The notes below the pieces were generated by a model that saw nothing but the letters and a program-made list of their open reading frames with translations, did no database searches and was not told where the DNA came from. DNA of 64,000 bases from Rhodothermales bacterium (lineage in GTDB: Bacteria; Bacteroidota; Rhodothermia; Rhodothermales; Bin80), in assembly GCA_958296045.1 (NCBI GenBank), contig CATQHT010000001.1:62001-126000 (forward strand). The letters run 5' to 3'. Below are positions 9,227-18,066 of the stretch, piece after piece. How positions within the stretch are numbered: position 1 is the first letter of the stretch; each line of letters begins with the position of its first letter. A program made the translations under genes and the position numbers.

Positions 9227-9240
9227 TTTGCAAGAGGCTC
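9227..9240 (-). repeat. ISX copy 1 right terminal inverted repeat
   Basis: TTTGCAAGAGGCTC, complementary to the left end at 5801-5814; followed by GAGA, the 4-base target duplication. Confidence 0.9.
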
Positions 9241-9600
9241 GAGATTCTCAATACAGTTGGAGGTGCGCAGGCTTTGGCCGAGCTCTTTGGCTATTCCGAG
9301 CCTTTGGATCGTGAGCGTGTCCTCCATGCCTTCCTCCAGACTCTTCATGGCCTTGAGTTGGTTGGAGGCTTCCAGGTCGTCCTTGATCGATAGGAGCTCC
9401 GCCTTCGCGTCTCTGTAGTCTGGAATGTGATAGGCTTTCTGCAGGCGCGCCCGATATACGAGCTTATCTTCTTTGCTCATGTGGGCCACGACGTTTTCCC
9501 GCTTGTGCCAACAGCAGCGCTACACCTGCACGAAGCCGCCGAAGACCTCCCTGATAGCGGCGTGGGGCCCTTTGGCGCCATCGAAGTCGTCAGACTAGGT
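9241..9600 (-). pseudogene. IS256/mutator-like transposase remnant, central part
   Basis: On the minus strand the frame reads VQRCCWHKRENVVAHMSKEDKLVYRARLQKAYH...LEEGMEDTLTIQRLGIAKELGQSLRTSNCIENLE. These are hallmarks of IS256/mutator transposases: the V-Q-R-C-x-W-H-K-x-x-N-V stretch, the E-G-L-E-D-T-L-T-x-x-R-L-G helix and the S-L-x-T-x-N-x-I-E segment. It is the N-ward continuation of the remnant ending at 5800; ISX copy 1 inserted between them. The N-terminal half, including the first Asp, is not recognisable. Not functional. Confidence 0.8.
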
Positions 9601-10267
9601 CGCGATATGGGTAAAGGGCAGGGCTTGCGCCTATATCGGTTGCCTTGGCGCTTAGTGGAATTTACCAGACACTATGTAGCGGCCAACGCTCGAGAAATCC
9701 GCCTCCCTGCGCTGCCGTACAGCCCTGCGCTTATTGCCGAGCCGACAAAAACCGCCCAGGTGGCCCCCGCAGAAGCCGCACGCATCGCAGCCGTGCTGAA
9801 GGTTGCCCTGAGCCGCGCCACGATCGTGGCCCTTACGCTGCGCCTTGATACCTTCGTGGCGTGGACCGCCACCACGAGCGCGTCACACCTGGAACCGCTT
9901 CCAATGTGAAAAAGGATTTGGATAGCACGAGAGTATGCCGTATACTTACTATTAAGCTGAGGCCGGTGCACGAGGTGCCGGACCTTGGTCGTAACCCTGA
10001 GCCAGTGAACTAGGTGGCCCCCGCAGAAGCCACACGCAGCGCAGCCGTGCTGAAGGTTGCCCTGAGCCGTGCCACGAGCGCGTCACGCCTGGAACCGCCT
10101 CTGGTCGACGGCGCATGGGCGCCGATGGCAGCAGACTGGCTGATGGGCCAAGAAGCACCGCTGCGCAGGTTTGCAATCCTGCCTTGGATGTCGTACGCAA
10201 GCCGTGCTGGGCGGAAAGGCAGCGCCTCTGGTTCCTTGTCCCTTTCCCCTGTAACCGGATTTCCGAT
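9601..10267. other. Non-coding spacer with an imperfect direct repeat
   Basis: No supportable gene. Bases 9758-9900 and 10012-10100 are direct copies of each other (GGTGGCCCCCGCAGAAGCC start; GAGCGCGTCAC...GGAACCGC end). The second copy lacks an internal stretch of about 50 bases. Origin unknown; it lies just before the Cys-rich peptide genes. Confidence 0.6.
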
Positions 10268-10540
10268 ATGAAACGGATTAAGACGCTTTTGGCGAGTACA
10301 TGCCTACTGGCCCTGCTGGCCGTGGTGGCCACGACAGCCTTTTCTCCTGTCACTCAACCAAGCGCCGCCGTGGCCACTGTGAAGAAGGACTGCATGGTAT
10401 GCATATCCTGTGATGAGGATGAGTACGGGCATGCTATGTACTGCTGCATGGGCTTTGAAGGTTGTGGAACAACTTTAGGCATGCTAAATTGTGATGGTGA
10501 GCTGTACACTTGCTCAGGATACGTTGACTCCGCTGACTAA
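10268..10540 (+). CDS. Small secreted Cys-rich peptide (8 Cys)
   Basis: 90 residues: a basic start (MKRIKTLLA), a hydrophobic signal segment (LLALLAVVATTAFS), an Ala/Pro linker and a compact C-terminal region of about 50 residues. The eight Cys (KDCMVCISC, YCC, EGCG, LNCDG, YTCSG) suit four disulfides in the mature peptide. I do not recognise a named family. The layout resembles the small exported peptides of Bacteroidota, such as the NVEALA type, that sit beside 6-bladed beta-propeller lipoproteins. A second Cys-rich peptide, a beta-propeller protein and a CxxC protein follow on the same strand. Function unknown; toxin, signal or structural peptide are all possible. Confidence 0.8.
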   Translation: MKRIKTLLASTCLLALLAVVATTAFSPVTQPSAAVATVKKDCMVCISCDEDEYGHAMYCCMGFEGCGTTLGMLNCDGELYTCSGYVDSAD

Positions 10541-10556
10541 CCATTGGGACAATAAC

Positions 10557-10796
10557 ATGCAGCATATTAAACGCATACTGGCAATCGCCTCCTTGGTCTT
10601 GTTAATATCCGCAGGTGGTACACTGGCTTTTCAGCACCGCACTCTACAAGCTACAGCCGTACCATGCGGGGTATCAGTAACTTGCCCTGATGGCAGTCGA
10701 CTAACGTGCACAGGGAAGTCGACATGCGTCGGAGCACCTGATGTGGGCGTGTGGTGTGATAACGTTGTCGAATACTGTGACAGAGACAACTCCTGA
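10557..10796 (+). CDS. Small secreted Cys-rich peptide (6 Cys)
   Basis: 79 residues starting MQHIKRILAIASLVLLISAGGTLAF (signal peptide). The mature part of about 45 residues has six Cys (VPCG, VTCPDG, LTCTG, STCVG, VWCDN, EYCDR), consistent with three disulfides. It starts 16 bases after the preceding peptide gene and is similar in plan but not in sequence, so the two are probably distant paralogues. An upstream in-frame start exists at 10491 but overlaps the first gene and would bury the signal peptide. Role unknown. Confidence 0.78.
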   Translation: MQHIKRILAIASLVLLISAGGTLAFQHRTLQATAVPCGVSVTCPDGSRLTCTGKSTCVGAPDVGVWCDNVVEYCDRDNS

Positions 10797-10939
10797 TTAA
10801 GCCACCAAGTCTGCCGGAGATGGACGGCACAACGTCTGCGCGGAACCCTGCCGCTGGCATGTATTGCGTAAGGCTTCCAAGGGGGAGTAGAACGCGGTGT
10901 TGGGCGGACGAATCGTTCAGCAAGGAGGGCAACCGGTCG

Positions 10940-12010
10940 GTGCTTAGTCTTGTGCTCACGGGTAACGTTCAGGCAGTGCTGCGTCGCTGCCGAGCCTACC
11001 TAGGGACGATCTTCTTGACTGCTCTTGTGTGTGGGCTGGCTGCGTGCTCAGGTCGCAACACAACGGTACCAGTGACCAAGTTGGTGGCTCACAGTTACGC
11101 CATATCGTTAGGCGCTGACAGATTTGTAAAGACCGTGTGGGGTATCGCAACACATGGTGATACGATCTTCATGATTGACGAAGGTACTCATCACATTCTG
11201 TGTCTTAACACCGAGCTCGATGTTATTGGCACTATAGGCCAGTCCGGTCCCGGACCGGCCGAGTTCTCCCAATGGCCGCATAACTTCTATGTGACCAAGA
11301 ATAGCGTTCATGCCTTCGACTACACGAGCCTCAAAGTGTTTTCGCATCAGGGAGAGTATAAGCGTACTATCCAGATGCCATTTCGTGCATGGGAGGGCCT
11401 AGCGGTAGACTCTGAGGAGAACGTGTTTCTAAGCCCTATTTTCGGCAACTCCGAGTCCTCCATAGTAAAACTGGACTCATCGGGCACGGTAGTCAACAAT
11501 TTTGGCGATTTGCTTGCTACAGAAGGCCCAAGTCGTCTGCGTTGGCCAAAAAGCCAACGGGTCCTTGTTGTGGTGAATCAACAATACCTCATGACTATAG
11601 GCCTAGCAGTACCTGTGGTCGAGAAGTACTCGTTGAACGGCGAGCTAATTGCACGCAACGACCTATCTCAAGAACGGTTTTTTATGCGTCGTCTATCTTA
11701 TGCCTATGAGAGAGAGAAAGATTATAGTAGTGACGACATGCCGATATCTGTTACGATGGTGGCTGCGAAAGCGTCGGTTATTGACGACATGTTCTACGTG
11801 CTTATTACTCAGGGATCTCCTCAAAAGGACGTACGACAGAATACGCTATTAGCCATTGACATCGAGACTTTGAAGCTGGAGCGCGCCTACGAGCTTAGTG
11901 ATCGGGAAGGCGAGCCCCTACGGTGGGTCACAGCATTCGCGGGCATGCCGTCTGGTGAGCTATTGGTGTACCACAATTCGGACGGGGTGTTTTACAGGTA
12001 TAGGCTTTGA
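10940..12010 (+). CDS. 6-bladed beta-propeller lipoprotein
   Basis: 356 residues from a GTG at 10940, preceded by AAGGAGG at 10922-10928; longer in-frame starts exist but lack a ribosome site and place the signal internally. The N-terminus carries a signal segment ending LVCGLAAC, a lipobox. The body has repeated beta-propeller strands (GIATHGDTIFMIDEGTHHILCLN, GQSGPGPAEFSQWP, AVDSEENVFLSP, ASVIDDMFYVLI). The G-x-G-P-G-E-F motif is characteristic of the Bacteroidota 6-bladed beta-propeller family. It is probably anchored in the outer membrane or periplasm. A homologue of the same length class lies at 56356-57459, also beside Cys-rich peptides. Confidence 0.85.
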   Translation: MLSLVLTGNVQAVLRRCRAYLGTIFLTALVCGLAACSGRNTTVPVTKLVAHSYAISLGADRFVKTVWGIATHGDTIFMIDEGTHHILCLNTELDVIGTIGQSGPGPAEFSQWPHNFYVTKNSVHAFDYTSLKVFSHQGEYKRTIQMPFRAWEGLAVDSEENVFLSPIFGNSESSIVKLDSSGTVVNNFGDLLATEGPSRLRWPKSQRVLVVVNQQYLMTIGLAVPVVEKYSLNGELIARNDLSQERFFMRRLSYAYEREKDYSSDDMPISVTMVAAKASVIDDMFYVLITQGSPQKDVRQNTLLAIDIETLKLERAYELSDREGEPLRWVTAFAGMPSGELLVYHNSDGVFYRYRL

Positions 12011-12034
12011 ACAGATCATCGCAACCCCAACACA

Positions 12035-12643
12035 GTGAAAAACGATAAGAGTCCTAAAGGCGTAGATTGGCTTAACGTAGCGAAAAACGATGTAGTGCAA
12101 ATTTCAATCATGCTTGTTGTCATATGCTGTTGCATATTTATCATCTATGATAAACAAGTCAATAATAATGATCTGCCTCTTCCCATAGACGACAGACCAC
12201 TCAGCGAGGTGGGGCAGAGGCGATTAAGCCTTATGGCTGCAAGTATCATGGGGAAAGAATTACCTGTACGGCCACTGCCTGAGCACGACGATATGGCTAC
12301 GGGGTCTGGAGCGGTGGTATTTATCTATTCTGATGACGATTGCAGGAAGTGTATTGTCAAGGGTACCGATCTGCTGGAACAGGTTGCGAGGCAATTCGAC
12401 ATACGTATATGGGCGGCAAATCGTGGAGGAGGAAAGGTGCTCGTTGACTTGGAAGGGACAGAGATCACCTATATCACGCTTGGAGACAATGAGATGGGGG
12501 AGAGATTGAGTTATATCCCGACCCCGCTAACTGTTCATCTTGATAGTACGAATAGGATAGATGCGGTACACTTCAGCACTCTCCACGATGATTCTTCGCG
12601 GCGGAATGAGTTCTTCGCTAGGCTAGAACACATCGTAAAGTAG
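12035..12643 (+). CDS. Membrane-anchored thioredoxin-like CxxC protein
   Basis: 202 residues from a GTG at 12035, 24 bases after the beta-propeller gene. One N-terminal membrane helix (ISIMLVVICCCIFIIY, residues about 24-39) precedes a soluble domain. That domain contains VVFIYSDDDCRKCIVKGTDLLEQV, a beta-strand followed by C-x-x-C and a helix as in thioredoxin folds. Later strands (FDIRIWAANR, TPLTVHLDSTNRI) and the Pro in YIPTPLTV correspond to the cis-Pro loop position. It would act outside the cytoplasmic membrane. With two Cys-rich peptides in the same cluster, a job in forming or reducing their disulfides is a reasonable guess. Confidence 0.72.
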   Translation: MKNDKSPKGVDWLNVAKNDVVQISIMLVVICCCIFIIYDKQVNNNDLPLPIDDRPLSEVGQRRLSLMAASIMGKELPVRPLPEHDDMATGSGAVVFIYSDDDCRKCIVKGTDLLEQVARQFDIRIWAANRGGGKVLVDLEGTEITYITLGDNEMGERLSYIPTPLTVHLDSTNRIDAVHFSTLHDDSSRRNEFFARLEHIVK

Positions 12644-12834
12644 GCCAATATCGTCGGTACATGCAGACAACACGTATGCGTGCCCGCGCTTCTTCTATTA
12701 TCAGCCGCGTCGACGTGTCCAGCCGGTAAACACCCTGGGGCGTGCCCTTAAGGTGCTCATCCACCTTCGCTAGGTCTCCCCCTTGCCCAAGCGATCGACT
12801 TGACAACTACGTTTGTGTCCGTTACGTTACGGGC

Positions 12835-13335
12835 ATGCAGGGGCCTCTCGGGATCTTGGAAACGCTTCGCAGAGCCGTGCCGGAGGTGTCGGCTACGGTA
12901 GCGGCGCATTGTGACAAGAGTCGGCGTGCGCTCGCGGGTATGGTGTGCGATCAATTCCGCTTGGTCGATGCACGTGGCGAGAAGCGGCTGGCGGGCTGCA
13001 TGAAGGCCCTTAGGGTGCTGCATTCTGAAGAGCAGATTGCTTTACCCCCTCCACAGGTGGAGCTTCAAATCGCCAAGCCACGGCTATTGGGTAAACCGGT
13101 ACCAGAGGCGGTGGACGTTCCGGCTGATGTGCGCGAGATCGAGGATTTCGAGATCGTCCGAGTAGACAGCGCACAAGATCGCGCCATCTGGAATACGCTT
13201 ATGGACGAAGAGCATCCGCGGGGGGTGACCACCTTTGCAGGAGCACAAATGCGCTACCTAATTAAGAGCGCCCACGGTTATCTGGGGGCGGTCGGATTCT
13301 CTGCCGCTGCGCTTTATCTCAGGGCGCGGGACCAG
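12835..13335 (+). pseudogene. DUF4338/IS4-type transposase, part 1 of 3
   Basis: First 167 codons of a transposase split by two insertions. They start MQGPLGILETLRRAVPEVSATV and include the N-terminal DNA-binding-like region and the first half of DUF4338 (RAIWNTLMDEEHPRGVTTFAGAQMRYLIKS, AALYLRARDQ). IS110-2 interrupts after ...CGGGACCAG (13335). The next codon, TGG, is at 32407, and the joined protein reads RARDQ-WMAWSHEQRS in frame. DUF4338 is shared with the Druantia protein DruA, but here it is the N-terminal part of an IS4-type transposase. The start at 12835 is the best of several; an in-frame ATG at 12742 is less convincing. Confidence 0.85.
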
Positions 13336-13410
13336 ATATTATAGTACGGACGCGGCCGAGACGATGAGGTGTCTTGCCGCCTAACCTCTAACCACCAACG
13401 CAACGCTCAT

Positions 13411-14574
13411 ATGAAGAAACCTCGTAACGCAAACGCAGAGCAGAGAAAGATCTTCGTGGGTCTTGATGTCCACAGGGACACGATTGCTGTCTGCGCGTAC
13501 GATCCACAAAAGCACGCGAACTGCTATGCTCTGGAGATTTCCAGCCGTGACCCGAAACGGCTCCGCACTGTGATGGAGAACATCCGCGAGAAATTCGGTG
13601 AGCCGCAATGCTGCTATGAGGCATCATCCTGCGGTTATACGCTCTATAGAACCTTGCACGACCTTGGGTTCGCCTGCGAGGTGATTGCGCCGTCCTCGGC
13701 GCCACGGCGCCACGGTGACCGGGTAAAGACGGATCGCGGTGATGCAGCGAAGCTCGCCCAGTTCTATGCGGCCGGTCTATTGACGGTGATTGACGTACCA
13801 GACGACGCCCTGATCAGCGAGCGATCTGTCGTGCGCCGACGGGTTTCACTCACTCAAGATCTGACCAGGGTCAAGCAGCGTCTAGTTCTCTTATTGCAAA
13901 GCCGCGGTCATGTATACCGGGCAGGCAAGAACTGGACGCAAAAATTCTGGCACTGGTTGAACGACCTATCTCTTAACGATAACGATGCCTTTACGCTGGG
14001 CACCCTGATGGCTCAGATTGATACGCTCAATGCCCAGATCCGCCAGGTAGAAGACCGAATCGCAGAGATTTCAAAAACCTCCCGATACCAGCGAACGGTA
14101 CAGGAACTGCAAGGCTTCCGCGGCATCGATCTCTTTACAGCCATGCAGTTGGCCTGTGAACTGGGAGACATCCGCCGTTTCGCACATCCCAGGTCGCTGA
14201 TGGCGTACGTTGGGCTAGTACCTTCGGAGCACTTTTCCAGAAGCCACACACGACCCGGTCCTATCACTAAGACACGGAACGCTTTTGCTCGTAGGGCGCT
14301 GGTCTCTGCGGCGTGGAAATACACGCACCCTCCGCGGCGCAGCGTGGCCTTGATCCGTCGCCAGGAGCACTGCACGCCAGCCGTGATTGCCATTAGTTGG
14401 CGGGCCCAGCAACGACTCCACAAACGGTACCAGCGGCTGGTATATCGTAAGGCGCCGTCCAAAGCTATCGTGGCCATTGCACGTGAACTTACCGGCTTTC
14501 TCTGGGAAGCTATGCAGACGGTGCCGCCAGTGGCGGCACCGTCTCAGGAACCACGTATCACCCCTTCAACCTGA
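13411..14574 (+). CDS. IS110-family transposase of IS110-2
   Basis: 387 residues from the ATG at 13411 (MKKPRNANAEQRKIFVGLDVH); an in-frame ATG lies 42 bases upstream but outside the conserved region. The RuvC-like domain has FVGLDVHRDTIAVCAYD (first Asp), CYEASSCGYTLYR (Glu) and VKTDRGDAAKLAQFY (Asp pair). The C-terminal transposase_20 domain includes LQGFRGIDLFTAMQLACELGDIRRFAHPRSLMAYVGLVPSEHFS and a following GPITKTRNAFARRALV. It belongs to a different IS110 subgroup from IS110-1, with low residue identity. All DEDD positions look intact, but the element's right end is split, so mobility is doubtful. Confidence 0.9.
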   Translation: MKKPRNANAEQRKIFVGLDVHRDTIAVCAYDPQKHANCYALEISSRDPKRLRTVMENIREKFGEPQCCYEASSCGYTLYRTLHDLGFACEVIAPSSAPRRHGDRVKTDRGDAAKLAQFYAAGLLTVIDVPDDALISERSVVRRRVSLTQDLTRVKQRLVLLLQSRGHVYRAGKNWTQKFWHWLNDLSLNDNDAFTLGTLMAQIDTLNAQIRQVEDRIAEISKTSRYQRTVQELQGFRGIDLFTAMQLACELGDIRRFAHPRSLMAYVGLVPSEHFSRSHTRPGPITKTRNAFARRALVSAAWKYTHPPRRSVALIRRQEHCTPAVIAISWRAQQRLHKRYQRLVYRKAPSKAIVAIARELTGFLWEAMQTVPPVAAPSQEPRITPST

Positions 14575-14671
14575 GCCCCTCTCGGGAAGGAGTATCCTGA
14601 GCACGGATGGAGAATCCATGTATCCACTGTGCGGTAGCCCTTGCGGCGAGCCCGCGAAATCAGATTATGGT
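14575..14671 (+). ncRNA. IS110-2 3' noncoding end, first part (split guide-RNA region)
   Basis: 97 noncoding bases after the transposase, continuing at 32223-32406 on the far side of ISX copy 2; together about 280 bases. By analogy with IS1111-type elements a guide RNA should be encoded here. ISX copy 2 inserted at TGGT (14668-14671) and would destroy it. Confidence 0.4.
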
Positions 14672-14956
14672 GAGCCTCTTGCAAATTGCATTTCTGGCTC
14701 CTCCTCCAGCACCGGCAATCGGCGCCTAAATGTCACGTGCATTACGGGGATTGGAGCAATAGAGATCCCAAGGTGCATATTCCGATGGAAGTGCGCCACC
14801 GATTCCGGAGCAAGTGCGCCACGTACATGCACATGTGTGCATGGTAGTTGTTGGGGCTGTTGGAGCTGGTGTGATCGGGAGTATAACGTCGTGTAGAAGG
14901 TCCCCTTGTCATCGTTATTCTGGGTCTTTGTTTAATCAGACAAGAGGCCCAGCGCC

Positions 14957-15729
14957 ATGGCAACCCATCGTATTCCCATGAAGAGAGTTAGGCGCATTTT
15001 GGTGCTTTACTTTGAGCGATCCTACTCTGAGCGCCGCATCGCTCAGCATGTAGGAGTTGGTCGTCGTACGGTATCTCGCACGCTTTCGCGGTTGAAGCTG
15101 TCGGGATTGACCTGGGCGCAGTGCAAGGAGTTGAGCGATATCGATCTGGAGAACAAGCTTCACGGCTCGTATGCGCCGCAGCGCGCCACGGATCGTCCAT
15201 TACCGGACTGGGATAAGGTTCACCGGCAGCGGCTGGAGTTCTCGTATTTGACGCTGCGAATGCTATGGCTCGAGTACAAGGAGGAGCATCCGAATGGCTT
15301 GGAGTACAGTCAGTTCTGCAAGCGGTATGGTGACTGGCGCAGGAGCGATCCGAGCGTGGACATGCGCCTGGAGCATCGGGCGGGCGACAAGCTTTTCATA
15401 GACTACTCGGGCAAGCGGCCGTCGCTTATTGACCCGTCAACGGGCAAGGCGCGCGAGGTGGAGCTGTTCGTAGCAGCGCTGGGCGCTTCGCATTACGTCT
15501 ATGCGGAGGCCACGCTGACGCAGAAGCAGAAGGACGTGTGTATGTCGCTTCGCCGCTGCCTGGAGGCGTTAGGGGGCGTTCCCCGCGTGGTGGTGCCCGA
15601 CAACATGAAGACGGCCGTAGCCCGCGTGAACCGGGGTGACGTACCGAAGATCAACGCCAAATTTCAGGAGCTGGCCGATCATTACGACTGTGCTGTGGTG
15701 CCTGCTCGTCCACGACATCCACAGGACAA
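14957..15729 (+). pseudogene. istA: istA transposase of IS21-1, part 1 of 2
   Basis: N-terminal 257 codons: a helix-turn-helix (YSERRIAQHVGVGRRTVSRTLSRL) and the first part of the rve integrase core (DKLFIDYSGKR with the first Asp; VPRVVVPDNMKTAV with the second Asp). The coding sequence is broken after CACAGGACAA by the recombinase element and resumes at 19025. The two parts total 527 codons and restore [14 protein letters not shown], corresponding to the conserved K-x-K-x-E region with the catalytic Glu. The inserted element adds a spurious tail up to a stop at 15871. Confidence 0.88.
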
Positions 15730-15760
15730 GTCATTGGAGTCTGGATGCGATCTGTTCGAT

Positions 15761-17818
15761 TCATGCGACCGTAGGTGTGGTTCGTGTCTTGGGGCTGATT
15801 CTATACATGGCGAAGGTACGTTTTTTGCCAGGGATCCGGTGTACGTCAATGCCTCTGCCTTCCCGGGCTAGCCGTCCTACCGTGGCAGCGTCTATTGTGA
15901 GTTCGGCGGCGAGTTCTTTGGCGGTTTTGTAGCCCTGCGCACGCATCTTTTCGCGTTGCCGCTCGATTCCTCCAGGCATCTTGTTACGCACGCGAATGGC
16001 GCGAATGCGTTGTGCGTTGAACCGTCCTCCCAAGCTGTCGCGGTGCCCGCGCAGGTTCAGCTCCTCGGCGGCTTGGGGATCATTGTAGCCTGCCTCAAGT
16101 AACTCCTCCAGTTCGGCCAGGGCCTGCTTGGAGGCATCGCGACGGATGACCGTAGCGCGAGGCAGGGGCAACGCTACTGGAGGCAGCTCGTGGGTTCGTC
16201 CGCCACGCAATCGCAATCCGACATTCACCTGGTATCCCTTTCGGGTCAGGGTGATGTCCTCGATGAGCAATCCTAAGAGGCGCTTCCGGTCCTCGTTGGT
16301 GGTACGAGCCGCTTCCCACACGGTGCCAAAGTCGCTGACCAACGCAAGGATGCGCTGGTCCAACTCGGCATCAGGTAAGCTGTGCTGGGCTTTTTTGTAC
16401 CGCTCTTGTTCTCTGACGGCTTCACCATGGGCCTTCAGACGGGCTTCCCATTCGGCCTCCAGCGTCGCGGACACGAGGCGATTCGATGGGTCCACTTCCA
16501 TGTATCTGCGGCGGGCTAGGTCTACCTGGTACCGTAAGCCTTCAATATGGTTGGTTCTCTGGCGATCTGCCTCCTCAAAGTCGCTGCGCAGCTGCTCGCG
16601 CACCATCAGCGAAAGCGCTAGGTTCTCCCGGTTGACCGCGCCAACAACAAAGCCGCCTACCGCCGCATCCAGCACATCTCCACGCATGTTTTGGCATGTA
16701 CGCGTGCCGCGGCGAACGATGTTCTCCTTGCACAGATAGTACCACTTAACTTCTTTGCGGTTAGTATAGTTGTAGTTTACGCGCATCCTCTGACCACACA
16801 GGCCGCAGATGATGCGGGATTGAAGCAAGGCCGCCCCCTTGCGTGGCGACGGCCTGCGCTCGGCCCCACCAAAGAAGCTCGCCGCGTTCGAGCGCAAGGT
16901 CTCCTGGTTGTGCAAATATTCTTCCCAGTCAATGTAGCCCTCGTGGGCATCCCGAATACACACCAGCCACTGGTCGCTGGGCAGGAGGACACGCTGCACG
17001 GACCCATCCGGGCGTGTCTGCGTGCGCGTACGGCCGTAGGCGTAGCAGCCAGCATAGCGGGGATTACGGAGGATGCGCTGAATCTGGCAGTAGTTGGGCA
17101 CTCCCCAGTACACTTCACCGTTACCCGTGCGGGGCCGCGAAGGCAAGCGAATCGCTTGTCGCCGGAACCACTTGGTGGTCTGCATAGCGGACCCCAGTCG
17201 CCGGAAGGTCTTGAATACCAAGGCCATCGCTTCAGTGATGGATTGATCTGGATCCAAGGCAACCCTGTCTGCTTCGATGTATGCCAGCCCGATGGGCAAG
17301 GGGATCTTGAGCTCTCCACGCAGCGCCTTCGAGCGCTGTCCCCCAATCATGCGTGCGCATATGCCGCGCAGTTCGTACTCCGAGAGCTGCCCCTTGAGCC
17401 CGAGCAGCATCCAGTCGTTGATGTCGCCTACGTCGTAGATGCCATGCTCATCGAGGATGAGGGTCTTGGCTACGGCTGCAATCCGAAGCAATTGATGCCA
17501 TTCCGCATTGTCCCGGCACAGGCGTGATACTTCGAGACTGAGTACCATGCCCACTTCTCCAGCACCGACGCGCGCACGCAGATCCTGGAATCCCGTACGT
17601 TGGGCACTGGTGGCACCAGATTTGCCTTGGTCCTCGTCAATAACGTCAATCCGATCTTCGGGCCAGCCCAAGGCAATGGCGCGCCTGCGCAGGTCATACT
17701 GACGATACTGGCTCTCCTTGTGCCTCTGCACCTGATGCAGCGAGGACTGACGGATGTACAGGCAGGCCCGGCGGTTGAGATGGTCAGCCGTGATTTTATG
17801 GGATGAGGGTCTGGGCAT
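15761..17818 (-). CDS. Large serine recombinase
   Basis: 685 residues. The N-terminal resolvase domain includes RRACLYIRQSSLHQVQ with the nucleophilic Ser near residue 25, the DEDQGKSGA segment and LEVSRLCRD. The recombinase domain follows (GLAYIEADRVALDPDQSITEAMALVFKTFRRLGS, QIQRILRNPRYAGCYAYGRT). A zinc ribbon (CGLCGQRMRVNY...YYLCKENIVRRGTRTC) and a coiled coil come next. The C-terminal MerR-like helix-turn-helix reads KELAAELTIDAATVGRLAREGRG. All parts expected of an active enzyme are present. It ends only about 30 bases from the element's edge and is probably the enzyme that moves the element. Confidence 0.92.
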   Translation of the reverse strand: MPRPSSHKITADHLNRRACLYIRQSSLHQVQRHKESQYRQYDLRRRAIALGWPEDRIDVIDEDQGKSGATSAQRTGFQDLRARVGAGEVGMVLSLEVSRLCRDNAEWHQLLRIAAVAKTLILDEHGIYDVGDINDWMLLGLKGQLSEYELRGICARMIGGQRSKALRGELKIPLPIGLAYIEADRVALDPDQSITEAMALVFKTFRRLGSAMQTTKWFRRQAIRLPSRPRTGNGEVYWGVPNYCQIQRILRNPRYAGCYAYGRTRTQTRPDGSVQRVLLPSDQWLVCIRDAHEGYIDWEEYLHNQETLRSNAASFFGGAERRPSPRKGAALLQSRIICGLCGQRMRVNYNYTNRKEVKWYYLCKENIVRRGTRTCQNMRGDVLDAAVGGFVVGAVNRENLALSLMVREQLRSDFEEADRQRTNHIEGLRYQVDLARRRYMEVDPSNRLVSATLEAEWEARLKAHGEAVREQERYKKAQHSLPDAELDQRILALVSDFGTVWEAARTTNEDRKRLLGLLIEDITLTRKGYQVNVGLRLRGGRTHELPPVALPLPRATVIRRDASKQALAELEELLEAGYNDPQAAEELNLRGHRDSLGGRFNAQRIRAIRVRNKMPGGIERQREKMRAQGYKTAKELAAELTIDAATVGRLAREGRGIDVHRIPGKKRTFAMYRISPKTRTTPTVA

Positions 17819-17828
17819 AGGTAAAACG

Positions 17829-18059
17829 CTATGAGTGGATGAGATGGCAGCTCATGGACGCGGCCTGCCTAAGCAGTGGAGCGGATGGAGCGATGGGTGC
17901 AGGCACACTCGGAGCATGGATGCTCGGCATCCGTTCCGTAAGCACCAGCGCGTGCGCCAAGCCATGGTGGCACAGGATGGAGACGGCCTGGCTGTGCTGG
18001 CCACTGAGCCACCGCTGGCGCCACCGGTTATAGCGATGGGTGTCCTGGATATCGCGCAC
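17829..18059 (-). CDS. Short hypothetical protein between recombinase and HTH gene
   Basis: 76 codons (MRDIQDTHRYNRWRQRWLSGQHSQAV...). It fills the space between the recombinase start and the stop of the HTH gene at 18067, so the four genes would be tightly packed. The y4b-type elements also have a small gene in this place, which favours it being real. No domain or signal is recognised, and the Ala/Pro/Ser-rich C-terminal half is uninformative. It could be a chance open frame. Confidence 0.4.
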   Translation of the reverse strand: MRDIQDTHRYNRWRQRWLSGQHSQAVSILCHHGLAHALVLTERMPSIHAPSVPAPIAPSAPLLRQAASMSCHLIHS

Positions 18060-18066
18060 TGTACCA

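Larger units (their letters stand above)
5801..9240 (-). mobile_element. ISX copy 1: IS5-like DDE element interrupted by IS110-1 copy A
   Basis: The element is bounded by 14-base inverted repeats (GAGCCTCTTGCAAA at 5801-5814, and TTTGCAAGAGGCTC at 9227-9240). It is flanked by a 4-base direct repeat GAGA, shown by comparison with the unoccupied IS256-like copy near 49020. Subtracting IS110-1 copy A leaves a 1756-base element (1371 + 385). ISX copy 2 (14672-32222) has exactly the same two segment lengths once its own insertions are removed. Transposase on the minus strand at 6048-7133. The family call (IS5/IS1182-like) rests on transposase motifs and TSD length, not on a database match. Confidence 0.88.

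Noticed and set aside
12618-12806. 62-codon minus-strand frame before the DUF4338 gene
   Set aside because: No signal, domain or ribosome site; overlaps the end of the thioredoxin-like gene.
12742-13344. DruA of a Druantia defence system
   Set aside because: DUF4338 here is the N-terminal part of a larger IS4-type transposase whose remaining parts are found in frame at 32407 and 37529.
16691-17527. 278-codon plus-strand frame
   Set aside because: Antisense to the large serine recombinase; no homology features.
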